From the NCBI RefSeq assembly GCF_016767715.1, contig NZ_CP050145.1, positions 310,001 to 374,000 of the forward strand: DNA of 64,000 bases. The letters run 5' to 3'. This DNA comes from Mycobacteroides chelonae (GTDB lineage Bacteria; Actinomycetota; Actinomycetes; Mycobacteriales; Mycobacteriaceae). The notes below the pieces were generated by a model. It did not search any database. It had not been told where the DNA came from and saw nothing but the letters and a program-made list of their open reading frames with translations. Shown here piece after piece: positions 45,939-54,899 of this stretch (its first letter is position 1; each line of letters starts with the position of its first letter). The position numbers and the translations under genes were made by a program.

Positions 45939-46601
45939 ATGCGATCAGTGGTGGGGGCACTGGTGGCGGTACTCGGCGTCCTGCACCCGGCTGTCGCGGC
46001 CGCCGAACCATCGCCCCATGTGCCGCCTTCGGCGATCGACCGCCTGATGCTCACCCAGCGAGAGGCCGAACGGGTGATGGGCGTGGCTCTGCCCAATGTC
46101 CAGCGGCAAAGTGCCACCTTCGCATTGGACACCGATCGCCCGGACTGCGGAAGTGTGGTGTTGGCTTCGGTGTCGAGCTATGACAGGTCCCCTTACGTGG
46201 CCGCGCATTCCCAGGCACTCTGGGATCACGCCGGCTGGTTCACCCTGGTCGATCAGAGCGTGGCCGTCTTCGGCACCGATGCGGAGGCCCGCGACTTCGC
46301 GCACAGCGAGGCCGATCGCTGGCGGGCGTGTGAGCATCAGACCATCAACGTCTCCGAGCTGGCCATCGACGGCACCACTCTGGTGGCGACGGTGGATATT
46401 CGGGATGTCACGCAGGTCGACAACCTGCTCGCGGTCGGCTATTCACGGAACGATTCGGCGTATGCGTCATGTCAGCATGTGCTTCTCAGCGAGCGCAACG
46501 TCACCATTGATATCCGAACGTGCTCAACGGTTTCCAAGAGTGACGGTGAGCGGGCATTCGAATTGATGAAGATCGTCGGTCCACGAGTGTGGGAGGCATA
46601 A
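45939..46601 (+). CDS. Secreted sensor-domain-like protein (group B, copy 2)
   Basis: A 220-residue exported protein (signal VVGALVAVLGVLHPAVAAAE). Same domain as copies 1 and 3: TDRPDCGSVVLASVSSYDR, DQSVAVFGTDAEARDFAHSE, ADRWRACEHQ, CQHVLLS and DIRTCST. ATG 45939 follows AGGGGGTG; GTG 45933 is possible. It is followed after 3 bp by copy 3, so the two are one transcript. Confidence 0.82.
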   Translation: MRSVVGALVAVLGVLHPAVAAAEPSPHVPPSAIDRLMLTQREAERVMGVALPNVQRQSATFALDTDRPDCGSVVLASVSSYDRSPYVAAHSQALWDHAGWFTLVDQSVAVFGTDAEARDFAHSEADRWRACEHQTINVSELAIDGTTLVATVDIRDVTQVDNLLAVGYSRNDSAYASCQHVLLSERNVTIDIRTCSTVSKSDGERAFELMKIVGPRVWEA

Positions 46602-46604
46602 GTC

Positions 46605-47249
46605 ATGAGAGTTCCGGCATGGGCGGTCGTGACGACGATGGCGGGGATGCTTTTGGCGTCACCCGCGCACGCGGATCCGGGTTCGATCGTGCCGCCCGCC
46701 GCGATCGATGACCTGATGGTGACGCCGCAAGAGGCGTCGTCGGTGCTGGGAGTTGGCTTCCCGACGGTCAATCGGCTCAATGCGCTGCCAGATCTGTCGA
46801 CGGACAGACCCGATTGTGGCAGCGTGGTTCGCGCGTCCATCGCCACCTACGACCGAGCGCCGTACATGGCCGCGCATGACCAGCAGCTCGAAGATGCGGC
46901 TCCGTGGACCGTCCAGGTCTCGCAAAGCGTTGCGGTCTTCCCCTCTGACGACGAGGCCCGCGACTTCGCTTCCAGTGAAATGGATTTGTGGCAGCGGTGC
47001 GCGAACCAAACAGTGCACGACGGCTTCCAGTGGCGATACATGATCAGTGCGCTGCGCCGTGATGATGACGCGATCGTGGGACCGTACGTGATGATCGCCG
47101 ATAACGGAGTGCGTAAGGCATGCACGCATCTACTGGTCAGAGTCCGTAACACCGTGACTGACATGCGGACATGCTCGGACGGTCCCGAGCGTTACGAACG
47201 TGTTTTGCGCATCACCAGGATCATCGGGCCCCGCTACGAAGCGGCCTGA
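46605..47249 (+). CDS. Secreted sensor-domain-like protein (group B, copy 3)
   Basis: A 214-residue exported paralogue: signal VVTTMAGMLLASPAHADP, then TDRPDCGSVVRASIATYDR, VSQSVAVFPSDDEARDF, MDLWQRCANQ, ACTHLLV and DMRTCSD. The Cys set is that of copies 1 and 2, while the middle (GFQWRYMISALRRDDDAIVG) has diverged. The end overlaps convergent nagA by 16 nt. Confidence 0.82.
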   Translation: MRVPAWAVVTTMAGMLLASPAHADPGSIVPPAAIDDLMVTPQEASSVLGVGFPTVNRLNALPDLSTDRPDCGSVVRASIATYDRAPYMAAHDQQLEDAAPWTVQVSQSVAVFPSDDEARDFASSEMDLWQRCANQTVHDGFQWRYMISALRRDDDAIVGPYVMIADNGVRKACTHLLVRVRNTVTDMRTCSDGPERYERVLRITRIIGPRYEAA

Positions 47250-48118
47250 ACACGCACCGCGCGAAGGGGATTGATGGACGTCTGCAGGGCGGCCACCTCG
47301 GGACCTGCCTGCGCCACCGCGAACCGATACAGGTCCGCCATGCTCGCGGTGCTGCCGGCAATGGTGCCGTCGGGCAGTCGCGCCTCGCCAGCTGCGACGG
47401 TGACCGGCAGCTGGCCCAATTGATAAGCACCATCGGGCATTCCGGCGGCGCACATCGCGTCGGTGACAAGAGCGATTCGGTCGGGTCCCACTGCGGCCAG
47501 CACCGTTCGGTAGATCGCGGGGTGGATGTGTACGCCATCGGCGATCAACTCGATGGTCACCGCCGGGCTCTCCAGTAGTGCCGGGATGGGGCCGGGCTCG
47601 CGATGGTGGATCGGGCGCATGGCGTTGAACAGATGAGTGGCGACGGTGGCACCGGACGAAATGGCCTGCAAGGTCTGCTCATACGTGGCATCGGTATGCC
47701 CCACTGCCGCCACTACGCCGCGCGCGACAAGCAGCTCGATCGCCGGGATGGCGCCCGGGAGCTCGGGCGCGATGGTGACCATCCGAATATGCCCGGCGCC
47801 CGCGTCCAGTAGCCGCTCGAGCTCGGCAAGATCCGGTTCGCGCAGCAGCCGCGGATCGTGAGCTCCGGCATATCGCGGCGACAGCCAGGGGCCTTCCAGG
47901 TGTATACCGGCGATACCCCCGGTGCCCGCCGTGCCGGCAAGCACGCGCACGGCGTTGAGCAGGTCATCGGGCGCCAGAGTCACCAGGCTGGCCAGCATGC
48001 CGTCGGTGCCGTGGGACCGATGCCATTCTGCGGCAGTGTGATTGGCGTCCGGATCGTCTCCAAATGATGCGCCGCCACCGCCGTGCACGTGCATGTCAAA
48101 AAACCCGGCAGAACCCAC
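47234..48118 (-). CDS. nagA: N-acetylglucosamine-6-phosphate deacetylase, short form
   Basis: A 294-residue metal-dependent deacetylase; usual NagA has about 380. Present: FFDMHVHGGGG (metal HxH), GIHLEGPWLSP (Glu), AVGHTDATYE, THLFNAM and catalytic VTDAMCAAGMPDG. Missing: the first 50 or so residues and the last 60-80, which together form the small beta-sandwich domain. GTG 48118 follows GAGGA 6 nt upstream and lies 9 bp after the SIS-gene stop, so no room is left for the missing part. It ends inside the convergent sensor gene. Last gene of the GlcNAc operon. Confidence 0.85.
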   Translation of the reverse strand: MGSAGFFDMHVHGGGGASFGDDPDANHTAAEWHRSHGTDGMLASLVTLAPDDLLNAVRVLAGTAGTGGIAGIHLEGPWLSPRYAGAHDPRLLREPDLAELERLLDAGAGHIRMVTIAPELPGAIPAIELLVARGVVAAVGHTDATYEQTLQAISSGATVATHLFNAMRPIHHREPGPIPALLESPAVTIELIADGVHIHPAIYRTVLAAVGPDRIALVTDAMCAAGMPDGAYQLGQLPVTVAAGEARLPDGTIAGSTASMADLYRFAVAQAGPEVAALQTSINPLRAVRVQAAS

Positions 48119-48127
48119 GTCGTGTCC

Positions 48128-49159
48128 TCAGAGCGTTTCGGTCACCTTGGATAGACCTCGTGGTACATCGGGGTCTTCTCCGCGGCCGATCGCCAATTGC
48201 AGGGCAAGTAGCTGCAGCGGAATGATGGCCAACATGGGCGAAAGCTCCTCGAGCGTCGGCTCTAGGGTGACGCCCAGCCCGGTAGCTGCCACCGCGTCCG
48301 CCGATCCTACGCAGCACACATCGGCTCCGCGTCCGGCCAACCGGTGCAGCACGTCGTTCATGGCCCGGCCGCCAACCCCATCGGGCACGATCGCGATCAC
48401 CGGTACCTGCGGATCGATCATGGCCAACGGGCCATGCAACAGATCTGCCCCGGAGAATGCCTGGGCAGAAAGATAACTCGTTTCCATCAGCTTGAGGGCG
48501 GCTTCGCGTGCGGTGGGGTATGAGTAGCCGCGACCAGTGGTGACCAGGCGTGAGGCGAAGCGGTACCGGGTGGCCAGCTGCTGCACCACGGCGCTGTGCA
48601 GGATTTCCTCACCGCGTTCCGGGAGCAGGGCGGCCGCGGTGTTATCGCGGCCCGCCACATCGGTGAGCAGCAGATACAGCGCCAGCAATTGCGCCGTGTA
48701 CGACTTGGTGGCTGCAACCGCCAGTTCAGGGCCGGCCAACACGTCCACGTGGTGTTCGGCAGCGGTGGCCAGCGCAGATTTCGGGGCGTTGGTCACGGCA
48801 ACGGTCAGCGCTCCCTGCTCGCGTGCCACCGACAGCGTCTGCACCAGGTCGGGGGAGCCCCCCGATTGACTGACTCCGATTACCAGCACACCCGAAAGAT
48901 CGGGCCGCGCACCGTAAGTCGTCATGGTCGAAGGGGAGGCCAGACCGGCCGGGACCTGCAGGATGATCTCGGTGAGGTACTTGCCGTACAGCGCGGCGTG
49001 GTCGCTGGTGCCGCGCGCGACGAAGAGCACGAAGCGCGGCCGGTACTCGACGATCTTGGCTGCTACCTCCGCGATGCCTGATCGGCCCTCCGAAAGCAGC
49101 CGCCCCCATACGGCAGGCTGTTGGCGGATCTCGTCAGCCATATGCGTCCCCGCGGTCAT
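48128..49159 (-). CDS. SIS-domain sugar isomerase, probable glucosamine-6-phosphate deaminase (NagB-II)
   Basis: A 343-residue double-SIS protein like the isomerase half of GlmS, without the glutaminase domain. Motifs: VARGTSDHAALYGKYL, GVSQSGGSPDLVQTL, AATKSYTAQLLALYLLL and SGADLLHGPLAMI. Such stand-alone proteins in GlcNAc operons deaminate glucosamine-6-phosphate to fructose-6-phosphate. ATG 49159 overlaps the kinase stop by 4 nt. Context supports the deaminase role over synthase. Confidence 0.85.
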   Translation of the reverse strand: MTAGTHMADEIRQQPAVWGRLLSEGRSGIAEVAAKIVEYRPRFVLFVARGTSDHAALYGKYLTEIILQVPAGLASPSTMTTYGARPDLSGVLVIGVSQSGGSPDLVQTLSVAREQGALTVAVTNAPKSALATAAEHHVDVLAGPELAVAATKSYTAQLLALYLLLTDVAGRDNTAAALLPERGEEILHSAVVQQLATRYRFASRLVTTGRGYSYPTAREAALKLMETSYLSAQAFSGADLLHGPLAMIDPQVPVIAIVPDGVGGRAMNDVLHRLAGRGADVCCVGSADAVAATGLGVTLEPTLEELSPMLAIIPLQLLALQLAIGRGEDPDVPRGLSKVTETL

Positions 49160-50058
49160 GCCTTCTCCAATCCGTCGACATCGACCCCGGCCAGGGCCAA
49201 TGCTCCAAACACCGGTTCACGTTGCAGCACAGCGATATCCGAAACACCGGTGCTGCGTGTACGTTCGATGATATCGGCGACGAGGCCCGGTTGGTTGACC
49301 AGTAGGCCCCCGCCGAGTACCACAGGCAGTCCAGGGCCCAATCGTAGGCAGACACCCTCGATCAAGGCGGCCAAGTCGATGGCTGTTTGCCTGGTGATCA
49401 CCTGTGCGGCGTCATCACCTGCCGAGGCGAGGTCGAAGACAAGCCCTGCCATCTTGGCCCAGTACCGGCGTTCGGGGTGGGCATAGAAATGATCCAGTAG
49501 CTGTGCGGGCTCGGTGACACCGCACTCGGTGGTGAACCGTTGCGAGAGCGCGTCGGGAGGATCGCCCCGATCGGACAAAGAGAGAGCGTGCCGCACAGCA
49601 GATCTAGACACGCCGTAGCCGCTGCCATCGTCCCCGAGCAGGTAGCCCCAACCGCCGACTCGCGCGGTCGCGCCGTCGCCGCGTTTCCCCCAGGCCACTG
49701 ATCCGGTACCGGATATCACCGCGATGCCGGCCGTGAGGCCACCCGCCGCCAGGATGAGCTGCGTATCGTGCACCGCGGTGATGTCGGCGTGAGGTGCATA
49801 CGGTTGCAGCAGTCGAATCAGGGCCTGCACGCCCTCGGGGGTATCCACCCCGGCCGACCCGGCGCTTACGCGGGAGACATCGTCCCGGTTCAACTCGGAA
49901 AAGATGTCGGCGAAAACGGTTTTCGCCTGCTCCTCGCTCACCGACTGCAAATTGGCGCTACCTGCCAGCGCCTCGCCGATCACCTTGCCGTCCGCGACGG
50001 CCAGTGCGCGGGTCTTGGACCCGCCGATGTCTATCCCAACTACTACGCCTCGGGCCAC
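49156..50058 (-). CDS. BadF/BadG-type N-acetylglucosamine kinase
   Basis: A 300-residue ASKHA-fold kinase: VVGIDIGGSKTRALAVADGK (phosphate 1), AVISGTGSVAWGKRGDG (phosphate 2) and VVLGGGLLVNQPGLV (adenosine). Family members phosphorylate N-acetylglucosamine or glucosamine. It starts inside the transporter gene (16-nt overlap), so transport and phosphorylation are coupled. GTG 50058. Confidence 0.85.
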   Translation of the reverse strand: MARGVVVGIDIGGSKTRALAVADGKVIGEALAGSANLQSVSEEQAKTVFADIFSELNRDDVSRVSAGSAGVDTPEGVQALIRLLQPYAPHADITAVHDTQLILAAGGLTAGIAVISGTGSVAWGKRGDGATARVGGWGYLLGDDGSGYGVSRSAVRHALSLSDRGDPPDALSQRFTTECGVTEPAQLLDHFYAHPERRYWAKMAGLVFDLASAGDDAAQVITRQTAIDLAALIEGVCLRLGPGLPVVLGGGLLVNQPGLVADIIERTRSTGVSDIAVLQREPVFGALALAGVDVDGLEKA

Positions 50059-51437
50059 TTGCCTCCGCTTTCCCAGAAATGCCGGATCTCCTCAAGGTTG
50101 CGGCCCTTGGTTTCCGGTGCCAACAGATAGACGAACACGAGGGCGGCCAACGCCAGAGCGCCGAAGACCCCGAACGCCACGGTGCCGCCGAGTGCGGTCA
50201 ACAACGTCAAGAAATACATGGAGACAACGGCATTGGCCACCAGGTCCGAAGTCAGCATGGCGCTGGCCCCATAGGAGCGCAGCCGTGCCGGGAAGCTCTC
50301 GCCCGCGTACACCCACACCAGCGAGCCGAACCCGAAGGTGAAGCCCACCGCAATGAGCACGATTCCCAGGAAGCCGAGAACTGTCAGCACGCCACCGAAT
50401 GATGATCCACCGATTGCGAATACGGTGACCAGCAGGGCGTCGGCGATGATCATGATGGTAATGCCGATCATGAGGATGGGACGGCGGCCCATCCGGTCGA
50501 TGGTCGACATGGACACGAATACCGCCAGCAGCGCTGCCACCTGAACAAGCGCGGGCAGTCCGAGCTTGGCGAAATATCCGGACATGCCCATTGCCTCGAA
50601 GATGCGAGGCCCGTAGTAGACGACAGCGTTGATGCCGGTGATCTGAATGAAGAACCCAAGGCCGACAACGAAAAAAGTTGCTCTGTTGTAGGGCGGAGTC
50701 ACCATCTCCTTGAGTCGTGCCAGCACCGAACCGCCGGCTTCGGACCGCAGGGCGTCGGCAATCTCATCGAGCTCGTGGTCGACGTCGATATCGGGATCCA
50801 CCGTGGTGAGGATCTCGCGTGCCCGTGCGCGGTCGCCACGCATCATGTACCAGCGCGCCGTATCGGGGAGCTTGCGCAGGGCGATCAATACCAGCACGGC
50901 GGGGATGGCTGCCAGACCCAGCATCAGTCGCCAGCTGCCCGTTGACGACAACGCCCAGGCGATGAGGTACCCGGCGATGATCCCTGTTACGCAGGCCAGT
51001 TGGTAGAGCACCAGCATCGAGCCCCGGATCTTGGTGGGGGAGGACTCGGCGACGAATACGGGAACCACCACCACCGACACACCCACCGTGAGGCCGAGCA
51101 AGAATCGCGCAGCGACCAGGGTGTTCAGGTCGACGGCCAGTGCGGAGAGCAGCGAGAAGATTCCAAACGTCGCCGCCACCAGGACCATTGACCGTTTCCG
51201 GCCGATCTTGTTGGACAGTGGGCCACCGATGAGCGCGCCCACGATCTCGCCGATCACCACCGCGGTGGCGGCCACCTGCTGGTCATTGGTGGACAGATGT
51301 AGATCGTCGGTGAGGAACAGCAGCGCACCGGCGATGTTGGAGGAGTCGTATCCGTAGATGACCCCCACCGCTGCGGCCGTCACGGCCACCATCAGACCCA
51401 GACGCGATGTCGAGCGGAGGTCGGTGATCAGGCTCAT
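50043..51437 (-). CDS. MFS sugar porter, probable N-acetylglucosamine importer
   Basis: A 464-residue sugar porter with 12 helices. Signature motifs: GGPLSNKIGRKRSMVLVAA after helix 2, FVAESSPTKIRGSM after helix 4, GINAVVYYGPRIFEA in helix 7, STIDRMGRRPILM after helix 8 and YAGESFPARLRSYG, ending LLAPETKGRNLEEI. ATG 51437 matches family starts. First gene of the operon with kinase, deaminase and deacetylase; GlcNAc as substrate is inferred from them. Confidence 0.88.
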   Translation of the reverse strand: MSLITDLRSTSRLGLMVAVTAAAVGVIYGYDSSNIAGALLFLTDDLHLSTNDQQVAATAVVIGEIVGALIGGPLSNKIGRKRSMVLVAATFGIFSLLSALAVDLNTLVAARFLLGLTVGVSVVVVPVFVAESSPTKIRGSMLVLYQLACVTGIIAGYLIAWALSSTGSWRLMLGLAAIPAVLVLIALRKLPDTARWYMMRGDRARAREILTTVDPDIDVDHELDEIADALRSEAGGSVLARLKEMVTPPYNRATFFVVGLGFFIQITGINAVVYYGPRIFEAMGMSGYFAKLGLPALVQVAALLAVFVSMSTIDRMGRRPILMIGITIMIIADALLVTVFAIGGSSFGGVLTVLGFLGIVLIAVGFTFGFGSLVWVYAGESFPARLRSYGASAMLTSDLVANAVVSMYFLTLLTALGGTVAFGVFGALALAALVFVYLLAPETKGRNLEEIRHFWESGGKWPEA

Positions 51438-51489
51438 CCCACGTATTAGACACTGAGGATGCGGCGGGCACGGGTTATTGGAGGTGGCG

Positions 51490-52377
51490 GTGAAGATCGG
51501 TGTTGTTGCTCCGGTAGAGCTCGGGATGACTGCGGAACCCGACAAGATCCTCGAATTCGCGCGCGTCGCAGAGCGGCTGGGATTCAGCGAGATCTCCGTG
51601 GTGGAGCACGCCGTCGTCATCGGAGACACGCAGAGCACCTACCCGTACTCGCCGACCGGTCAGTCGCACCTGCCCGATGATGTCGACATCCCCGACCCGC
51701 TGGAGCTGCTGTCGTTTGTCGCGGGTGCCACCACGACACTGGGGCTTTCCACCGGGGTGTTGGTGTTACCCGACCACCACCCCGTGGTGCTGGCCAAACG
51801 TTTGGCGACCCTGGACCGATTGAGCCGGGGACGGCTGCGGGTCTGTCTGGGAGTCGGATGGATGCGTGAGGAGATCGAGGCGTGCGGGGGCGACTTCGAC
51901 CATCGCGGCGCCGCTACCGATGAAGCCGTCGCGGTGATGCGCACACTGTGGTCAACCGATGGGCCTGCTGCATACGACGGGCATTTCTACCGGTTCCACA
52001 ACGCCTATTCCTACCCCAAGCCTATTCGGCCACAAGGTGTTCCGCTGTACATCGGTGGGCACAGCAAGCCCGCGGCACGGCGCGCGGGGCGGCTGGGCGA
52101 TGGCTTTCAACCGCTGGGGCTAGTCGGTGAGGAGCTGTCGGCCGCGCTCAATGTCATGCGAGCCGCGGCTACCGATGCGGGTCGAGATCCCGCGAGTATC
52201 GACCTCGTGCTGGGGCATGGTCTGCATCGCGTGGACCAGGCGGCGCTGGAGCAGGCGCATCAGAGCGGTGCGGGACGGATGCTGCTGTCGGCGTCGCGGC
52301 GCGCCTCGACATTCGAGGCCGTGCTCGACGAGATGGCTAACTGCGCTACCCGACTCGGACTGGTCGGTCCTCGCTGA
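51490..52377 (+). CDS. LLM-class (F420-dependent) oxidoreductase
   Basis: A 295-residue luciferase-like TIM-barrel enzyme: VKIGVVAPVELGMTAEPDKI, then LGLSTGVLVLPDHHPVVLAK, LDRLSRGRLRVCLGVGWMRE and VPLYIGGHSKPAARRAGRLG. In mycobacteria such proteins usually use F420. GTG 51490 has GGAGG 5 nt upstream. Substrate unknown. Ends 32 nt inside the convergent SnoaL-like gene. Confidence 0.87.
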   Translation: MKIGVVAPVELGMTAEPDKILEFARVAERLGFSEISVVEHAVVIGDTQSTYPYSPTGQSHLPDDVDIPDPLELLSFVAGATTTLGLSTGVLVLPDHHPVVLAKRLATLDRLSRGRLRVCLGVGWMREEIEACGGDFDHRGAATDEAVAVMRTLWSTDGPAAYDGHFYRFHNAYSYPKPIRPQGVPLYIGGHSKPAARRAGRLGDGFQPLGLVGEELSAALNVMRAAATDAGRDPASIDLVLGHGLHRVDQAALEQAHQSGAGRMLLSASRRASTFEAVLDEMANCATRLGLVGPR

Positions 52378-52786
52378 ACACCACGACCGGCTCGCGGCGG
52401 GTGAAGAGCCAACCGGCAGGTCCGCGCTCGTAGGTGTCGAGGTAGCGCGCCGCCATCGCGTTATCGCGGTACTCCTCGCCGCGTAGGTAGATGTGATGCG
52501 CCATGCAGTAGACCTCGCCCGTCGCGGTGTCGCCGTTGATGTCCGCGGTCTGTTGCCCGATGAGGTGATACGTCGCGTGCAGCGGCTTGAGCGCGGTGAC
52601 AATCGAATCTGCGATGGCCTGACGGCCCGTGAGGAGCGCGGTATCGCCCTTGCGTAGCAGGGCCGGCGGGCGCACGAACTCGGCCTCGGCCGCGAACAGC
52701 GCGACGAGCGCGTCGAGGTCGCGACGGTCCGCGGCGCTGGCATACCGGGCGACGAGATCCTGGATGGCGAGTCGGTCATCGGTCAC
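52346..52786 (-). CDS. SnoaL-like (NTF2-fold) protein
   Basis: A 146-residue NTF2-fold protein of the SnoaL_4 type: LAIQDLVARYASAADRRDLD, ALVALFAAEAEFVRPP, VYCMAHHIYLRGEEYRDN and GWLFTRREPVVVFSEDRPV. The Tyr/Asp/His residues of the pocket suggest a small-molecule enzyme. GTG 52786 is the start. Role unknown; it is divergent from the SDR gene. Confidence 0.78.
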   Translation of the reverse strand: MTDDRLAIQDLVARYASAADRRDLDALVALFAAEAEFVRPPALLRKGDTALLTGRQAIADSIVTALKPLHATYHLIGQQTADINGDTATGEVYCMAHHIYLRGEEYRDNAMAARYLDTYERGPAGWLFTRREPVVVFSEDRPVRVG

Positions 52787-52821
52787 GGATACAAAGACTA
52801 TGGGGCCTCGATCTCCCAACC

Positions 52822-52838
52822 AACTGATCGGTTAGGGT
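52822..52838 (+). promoter_or_regulatory. SDR promoter: dyad AACTGATCGGTT overlapping -10 TAGGGT
   Basis: The dyad AAC-T-GATC-G-GTT (52822-52833) ends where the -10 TAGGGT (52833-52838) begins; the -10 is 7 nt before ATG 52846, so the mRNA is probably leaderless. The dyad resembles the one before the kinase-dehydrogenase pair (AACC..GGTT). Confidence 0.45.
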
Positions 52839-52845
52839 GCGGCTC

Positions 52846-53625
52846 ATGGATATCAATGGTGTGTCTGCAATCGTCACGGGTGGCGCCTCGGGTTTGGGTG
52901 CCGCAACTGCTCGCCTGCTCGCTGAGCAGGGCGCCAAGGTCGTCATCGCCGACGTCCAGGACGAAAAGGGTGAGGCTCTGGCCAAGGAACTCGGTGGCGC
53001 GTTCGTGCACACCGACGTCACCAGCGAGGCCGACGGTATCGCCGCCGTCGACGCCGCCAAGGAGCTGGGCCCGGTGCGCGTCCTCATCAACTGCGCGGGC
53101 GTCGGTTGGCCCGGCCGCACCATCGGCAAGGACGGGCAGTACGCCTCGGCACACTCGCTGGACATCTTCTCCAAGGTCATCGGTATCAACCTGATCGGCT
53201 CGTTCAACCTGATCCGTCTCGCGGCCACCGCGATCAGCCAGGAAGAGCCGGTCGACGAGTTCGGTGAGCGCGGCGCCATCGTCAACACCGCCTCCGTCGC
53301 GGCGTTCGACGGCCAGATCGGCCAGGCCGCCTACTCGGCATCCAAGGGCGGAATCGTGGGCATGACGCTGCCGATCGCGCGTGATCTGTCGGTCGTGGGC
53401 ATCCGTGTCAACACCATCGCGCCGGGTCTCATCGACACCCCGATCTACGGTGAGGGCGACTCCGCGCAACAGTTCAAGGACCGCCTGGCACCGAACGTGC
53501 TCTACCCGCAGCGCCTGGGTAACCCCGAGGAATTCGCCTCGCTGGCCCTGGAGCTTGTCACCAACAGCTACATGAATGCCGAGACGATTCGCATCGACGG
53601 CGGAGCCCGCCTCCAGCCGAAGTAG
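52846..53625 (+). CDS. Short-chain dehydrogenase, HSD17B10-like 3-hydroxyacyl-CoA dehydrogenase
   Basis: A 259-residue SDR. NAD site: AIVTGGASGLGAATARLLAE; catalytic Ser in NTASVAAFDGQIGQ, Tyr and Lys in AAYSASKGGIVG. The length and the C-terminal NVLYPQRLGNPEEFASLALE match type II 3-hydroxyacyl-CoA/steroid dehydrogenases. Likely role in fatty acid or steroid oxidation. Convergent neighbours none; egtA follows after 35 bp on the same strand. Confidence 0.9.
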   Translation: MDINGVSAIVTGGASGLGAATARLLAEQGAKVVIADVQDEKGEALAKELGGAFVHTDVTSEADGIAAVDAAKELGPVRVLINCAGVGWPGRTIGKDGQYASAHSLDIFSKVIGINLIGSFNLIRLAATAISQEEPVDEFGERGAIVNTASVAAFDGQIGQAAYSASKGGIVGMTLPIARDLSVVGIRVNTIAPGLIDTPIYGEGDSAQQFKDRLAPNVLYPQRLGNPEEFASLALELVTNSYMNAETIRIDGGARLQPK

Positions 53626-53660
53626 CGCTACTTGTCGGTGGCCTATGGAACATTGGAGAG

Positions 53661-54899
53661 ATGGCCACCACTTCGACAGTGGAGACACTGTCGAACGCGG
53701 ACGAGGCTGCCGAGCACATCGCTCGGCAGTCTTTCGCCGACGCACATGTCGGCACGGTCGGGCTGGAGCTGGAATCTCATACCGTTGAGCTGACGGCTCC
53801 GCACCGCAGGGTCAGCTGGAATCGGCTGCATGACATCGCGGAGACCGTTCACGATCTGCCCGGTCGCAGCGCGATCACCTTTGAGCCGGGTGGGGCTGTC
53901 GAACTCTCCGGACCCCCGCACGCAGATATCTGGTCGGCGATCTCGTCGATGCGGGCCGATCACTCGATCCTGACCTCGACATACCGTGGCGCCGGGATTG
54001 CGCTGGCCAGCTTGGGCACCGACCCACTGCGCACCCCCGAACGCGTCAATCCCGCAGCACGGTACGGCGCCATGGCAGGCCATTTCGGTGCTGCTGGTTT
54101 CGGTGAGACCGCGCTGCAGATGATGACCTGCACCGCGTCATTGCAGGTCAATCTGCAGTCCGGGACACCGCGGCAGTGGCGGGACAGATTTGTGCTGGCG
54201 CAGCGGATGGGTCCGACGATGGCGGCGCTCTCGGCGTCCTCGCCGATGCTGGCCGGTCGCCGCACGGGGCGGCGAAACACCCGACAGTGGATCTGGGACA
54301 ACCTGGACCCGCGACGCTGCGCCCCGGTCGAGATCGGCACCGACCCGACCGAATCGTGGGTCAGATATGCGTTGCGAGCACCCGTCATGCTGGTGCGAAA
54401 CAAGGACGGCGCCGATGCGGTTGTCACCCATGTGCCGTTCCAATCCTGGGCTGACGGGACCGTGCGGCTTGCAGGGCGCGCTCCCACCACCGACGACCTC
54501 GACTATCACCTGACCACGCTGTTTCCTCCGGTGCGACCGCGCCGCTGGTTGGAGCTGCGGTACCTGGATGCCGCACCGGATTGGTGGTGGCCCGCGCTGG
54601 CATTCACCGTGGTCGCCGCGCTCGACCATCCGCAGGTCGCCGATATCGCGGCGGAGACGGTTGAACCCGTTGGTGACGCGTGGGAGACGGCATCGCGAGC
54701 CGGCCTGGCGGATCCCGCCCTCCATGCGGCCGGGCGTCGGCTGGTGGCGGCGGCGTGCGCGGTGGCGCCGTCCGAGCTGGCCGCGGATATGGCCTTCCTA
54801 TTGGAGCGTGTCGAAGAAGGCCGATGTCCCGCCGACGATTTCATGGACAATGTTACGGAATACGGTGTGGATCAGGCATTTTCGGGAGCAACCCAATGA
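53661..54899 (+). CDS. egtA: Glutamate-cysteine ligase EgtA
   Basis: A 412-residue GCS2-family ligase making gamma-glutamylcysteine for ergothioneine. Metal/ATP residues in [12 protein letters not shown] and [19 protein letters not shown]; plant-type GshA region [10 protein letters not shown] and LEL RYLD segment. ATG 53661 with GGAGAG. First gene of egtABCDE; overlaps egtB by 4 nt (ATGA). Confidence 0.95.
   Translation: MATTSTVETLSNADEAAEHIARQSFADAHVGTVGLELESHTVELTAPHRRVSWNRLHDIAETVHDLPGRSAITFEPGGAVELSGPPHADIWSAISSMRADHSILTSTYRGAGIALASLGTDPLRTPERVNPAARYGAMAGHFGAAGFGETALQMMTCTASLQVNLQSGTPRQWRDRFVLAQRMGPTMAALSASSPMLAGRRTGRRNTRQWIWDNLDPRRCAPVEIGTDPTESWVRYALRAPVMLVRNKDGADAVVTHVPFQSWADGTVRLAGRAPTTDDLDYHLTTLFPPVRPRRWLELRYLDAAPDWWWPALAFTVVAALDHPQVADIAAETVEPVGDAWETASRAGLADPALHAAGRRLVAAACAVAPSELAADMAFLLERVEEGRCPADDFMDNVTEYGVDQAFSGATQ

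Noticed and set aside
48128..49159. GlmS (glucosamine-6-phosphate synthase)
   Set aside because: No N-terminal glutaminase domain; located in a catabolic operon.
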